Assembly: GCA_031259965.1 (NCBI GenBank)
Contig: JAIRKT010000007.1
Span: forward strand, 1-38,372
Length of the DNA: 38,372 bases
Reading direction: 5' to 3'
Source: Christensenellaceae bacterium
Lineage (GTDB): Bacteria; Bacillota; Clostridia; Christensenellales; DTU072
Of this stretch, positions 36,406 to 38,372 are shown piece after piece. How positions within the stretch are numbered: position 1 is the stretch's first letter; every line of letters starts with the position of its first letter. The notes below the pieces were generated by a model. That model worked only from the letters and a program-made list of their open reading frames with translations, searched no databases and had not been told where the DNA came from. Position numbers and translations under genes: made by a program.

Positions 36406-38365
36406 CCTAAATTATACCAGATAAATGTCAAAATAATCACAATATATTAGAACTAATCTATTACCAAAAATTTTGTACTTTTTAGTTAATCATTGGCGTA
36501 CTCCTTAATTTTGATTTGCTAAAAAGTTCTCTTAGCTTTTCGGGTGTCCAATTCCTAATATTCAATTGTAGTCTCATTTTTTCTGTTACTTCTTTTATTA
36601 CTTCATCAAAATGATTACATATATAAACATTTTTACCCGCATATCCAATTTTAAGAGAATATAAACTATCTCTTATCCGCTTTGTGGTGAATTTGTTTTC
36701 AAGTTCGATCTCTAATATTCTTGATATTAATAGTCCTACATAGCAAATTAAGAAATGTGCTCTAATATGGATATCCCTTTTTAAGTACATTGGTCTAACA
36801 TCCAATACCGATTTTGTTATTTTGAATGTTTCCTCTGTTTTCCAAAGACCTTTATATAATTCCACTATTTCTTTGGGTGGTAGATTTGTTTCACTAGATA
36901 TGATTGAATAGTAACCGTCAAACTTTTCTTCTTCCTTAATTTTTTCCTCATCAAGATATAAGTGTTTTTTGCACCTTTCCAATATTTCACCAGAACCAGA
37001 TTTGAATTCTATACCTTTTATGTATTTTTTAGCCCCAAAATGTTCTGATGAATCATATTTGCTAGGGTTTTCGATTAAAAAACAGGCTTTTTTGATTGCT
37101 TCACCTCTTTTTATCTTTGAGCGTTTTGCTTGATCTGGACTATAAAAAACAACTTGTAATTCATCAATTTCTGTCACCATCTTTGTTTTATCAGTTTCTA
37201 CGATTGTTATTGTGCGCCTAAATACACGAGATTTTAATTTGAATCCTTTCCGTCCAAACGGCTCATAACCATCCTCTTCTAATATGTATGTTTGGAATTC
37301 CTTATTTGATCCTCGTATCTTCTGAGAGAATATGTATCCATCTCCTCTATCAACTTGAAATTTAATGTTTTTTGATGTATTTAATTCTTTATCTGCTATT
37401 ACAACAATTCTACCTATTTTGTGTTTTCTAGCTATTTCTAATTTTGGTCTAATTGTTAAACTATCATTTGTATTGCCAGGAAATATTTTGTATTTCACAG
37501 GTATACCGTCTTTGCTCATTAAAAGCCCCATCTGAACTATTGGATTTGGCCTTTTCACTTTACTAACACCCTTTTTTCTTAAGTCATCCTCGGCGTCTAT
37601 CTCAAAATAATAATTTGTGGAGTAAAAATAACATACACTTGTGTCTATCTCTTCTAAATACTCTTTAGCCTTGTCAAATAAATATTCCTGCAAATTTTCA
37701 TCTATTAATGTCAATTTGCTAAGCCCACGATAAGCATCATGTAATTCGTAATTAAATCTATCCTTATCTTTTCTTATATTATCATAAAATAAGCGTCTTC
37801 TTTTATACGCACTCATCTTCGATTCGGGTTTCAAAATTTTGGCCATTATTTCGTTTTTAAAAATACTCCAAAGTGGGAATTTAGATCTAAATTTCTGCGT
37901 TGCATTTTTAATGTATTTATCTATATTTAGAGAATTATATATGTACATAAGGGGTGCGTGTCCTATTATGTATTTTTTACCATCCATTTTATCAAGAGAA
38001 TTAGTCTCATTTTTTTTAAGGGTAATAGTATATTCGGCGTTTTCAGCATTTAGTTTGGCATCAGCATCCGCATTCATTTTTTCGACGACTTTTGTGAAAT
38101 GCGCTATAGGATCTTCAAATTGATCTTTATACAAATGTGCATATCCGATTTTTTTCAACTACTTTATATTTTCGTTTTTTAGTTTTAATTTCATAATATG
38201 AATCTATTATGAGCAAATATGCACCTTGCTTTCTGGTGGTAATATTTAGATACATGAGCGTGGTGAAAATTAGAAATATTTGCTGACCTAACCTCAGGAT
38301 TAGGCGATTTTGTGCTATGAAATCCATGGGAATTCTGGGAATTTTTTGCATGCTATGAAATTAGG
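36406..38365 (-). mobile_element. IS1634-like insertion sequence, ends tentative
   Basis: The element is defined by its transposase gene. Candidate imperfect terminal inverted repeats are CCTAAATTATA at 36406-36416 and the complement of TATGAAATTAGG (38354-38365). Together they would give about 1.96 kb, a normal size for the family. No target duplication is evident, so both ends need checking. The right end almost touches the window edge. Confidence 0.4.
36482..38255 (-). pseudogene. IS1634-family DDE transposase, frameshifted near its start
   Basis: The main frame (36482-38158, 558 residues with a TTG at 38158) carries the DDE catalytic residues. They are D172 (EIDTSVCYFYS), D256 (VVIADKELN) and a Glu in WKTEETFKITKS (442/443). 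The typical family segments VQMGLLMSKDGIPVKYKIFP and RAHFLICYVGLLISRILE are also present. The missing N-terminus lies in another frame: from ATG 38255 it reads MYLNITTRKQGAYLL and runs to KYKVVEK. There a run of seven A (complement of 38149-38155) puts it out of frame with IGYAHLYKDQFEDP by one base. Deleting one A, or slippage, restores one frame of about 590 residues. Most likely an inactivated transposase; programmed slippage is possible. There is no clear RBS for the downstream TTG. Confidence 0.8.
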
Positions 38366-38372
38366 ATTTTTT

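Noticed and set aside
38281-38360. Repeated GCTATGAAAT and CCTAA/TTAGG elements near the window end as definite IS ends
   Set aside because: Several alternatives fit equally poorly and no target duplication is visible; kept only as a tentative boundary.

Overview
The window is AT-rich DNA with Shine-Dalgarno-led genes, sigma-A-type promoters and a T-box leader. It most likely comes from a low-GC Firmicute of the class Clostridia. A spore-forming anaerobe is suggested by a collagen-like protein with a BclB/exosporium-type C-terminal domain and by a thiamine-diphosphate/ferredoxin 2-oxoacid oxidoreductase alpha subunit (IorA). A small TIGR04086-like membrane protein and a Rho with a very long disordered N-terminal region also fit. 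No rRNA, tRNA or CRISPR array was seen.

Layout. 0.5-3.8 kb: a NYN-domain (LabA-like) protein, a small-type undecaprenyl-phosphate sugar transferase, and the collagen-like spore-surface protein. 4.0-9.5 kb: two minus-strand genes of unusual character. One is a large membrane-anchored protein with two calcineurin-like phosphoesterase domains whose metal-ligand motifs are largely substituted. The other is a coiled-coil protein with a degenerate ABC-ATPase domain. 9.66-12.64 kb: an asparagine-specific T-box (specifier AAC) ahead of asnB and a zinc-dependent phospholipase C-like gene. 12.65-16.5 kb: a long-form PRPP synthetase, a 58-aa small protein with a very good promoter and RBS, and a geranylgeranyl-reductase-like flavoprotein. 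16.6-18.6 kb: a Na/Pi-cotransporter-PhoU fusion behind a structured leader.

18.7-26.4 kb is a plus-strand operon: aconitase-family hydratase, phenylacetate-CoA ligase family enzyme, IorA, and an (alpha/alpha)6-type glycosidase-like protein. The genes are nearly contiguous and share a consensus promoter. IorA has no iorB partner in the window. The aconitase-like enzyme's substrate is unknown, so the operon may encode an unassigned carboxylic/aryl-acid route. 26.4-31.8 kb: a TIGR04086-like membrane protein, an Ig-like lipoprotein, glycerate kinase, a 1.8-kb stretch without convincing genes, and a metallo-beta-lactamase-fold protein that has lost most zinc ligands. 32.2-34.4 kb: rho with a Q/N/P-rich segment of about 300 residues. 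34.9 kb to the end: an AAA+/DUF4143 ATPase of visibly different base composition, then an IS1634-like transposase interrupted by one frameshift. This end looks like acquired DNA.

The most unusual theme is the number of proteins that keep an enzyme fold but have lost catalytic residues: the double phosphoesterase, its neighbouring ABC-like protein, and the MBL-fold protein. All functional statements rest on motif reading by eye; no database search was possible.
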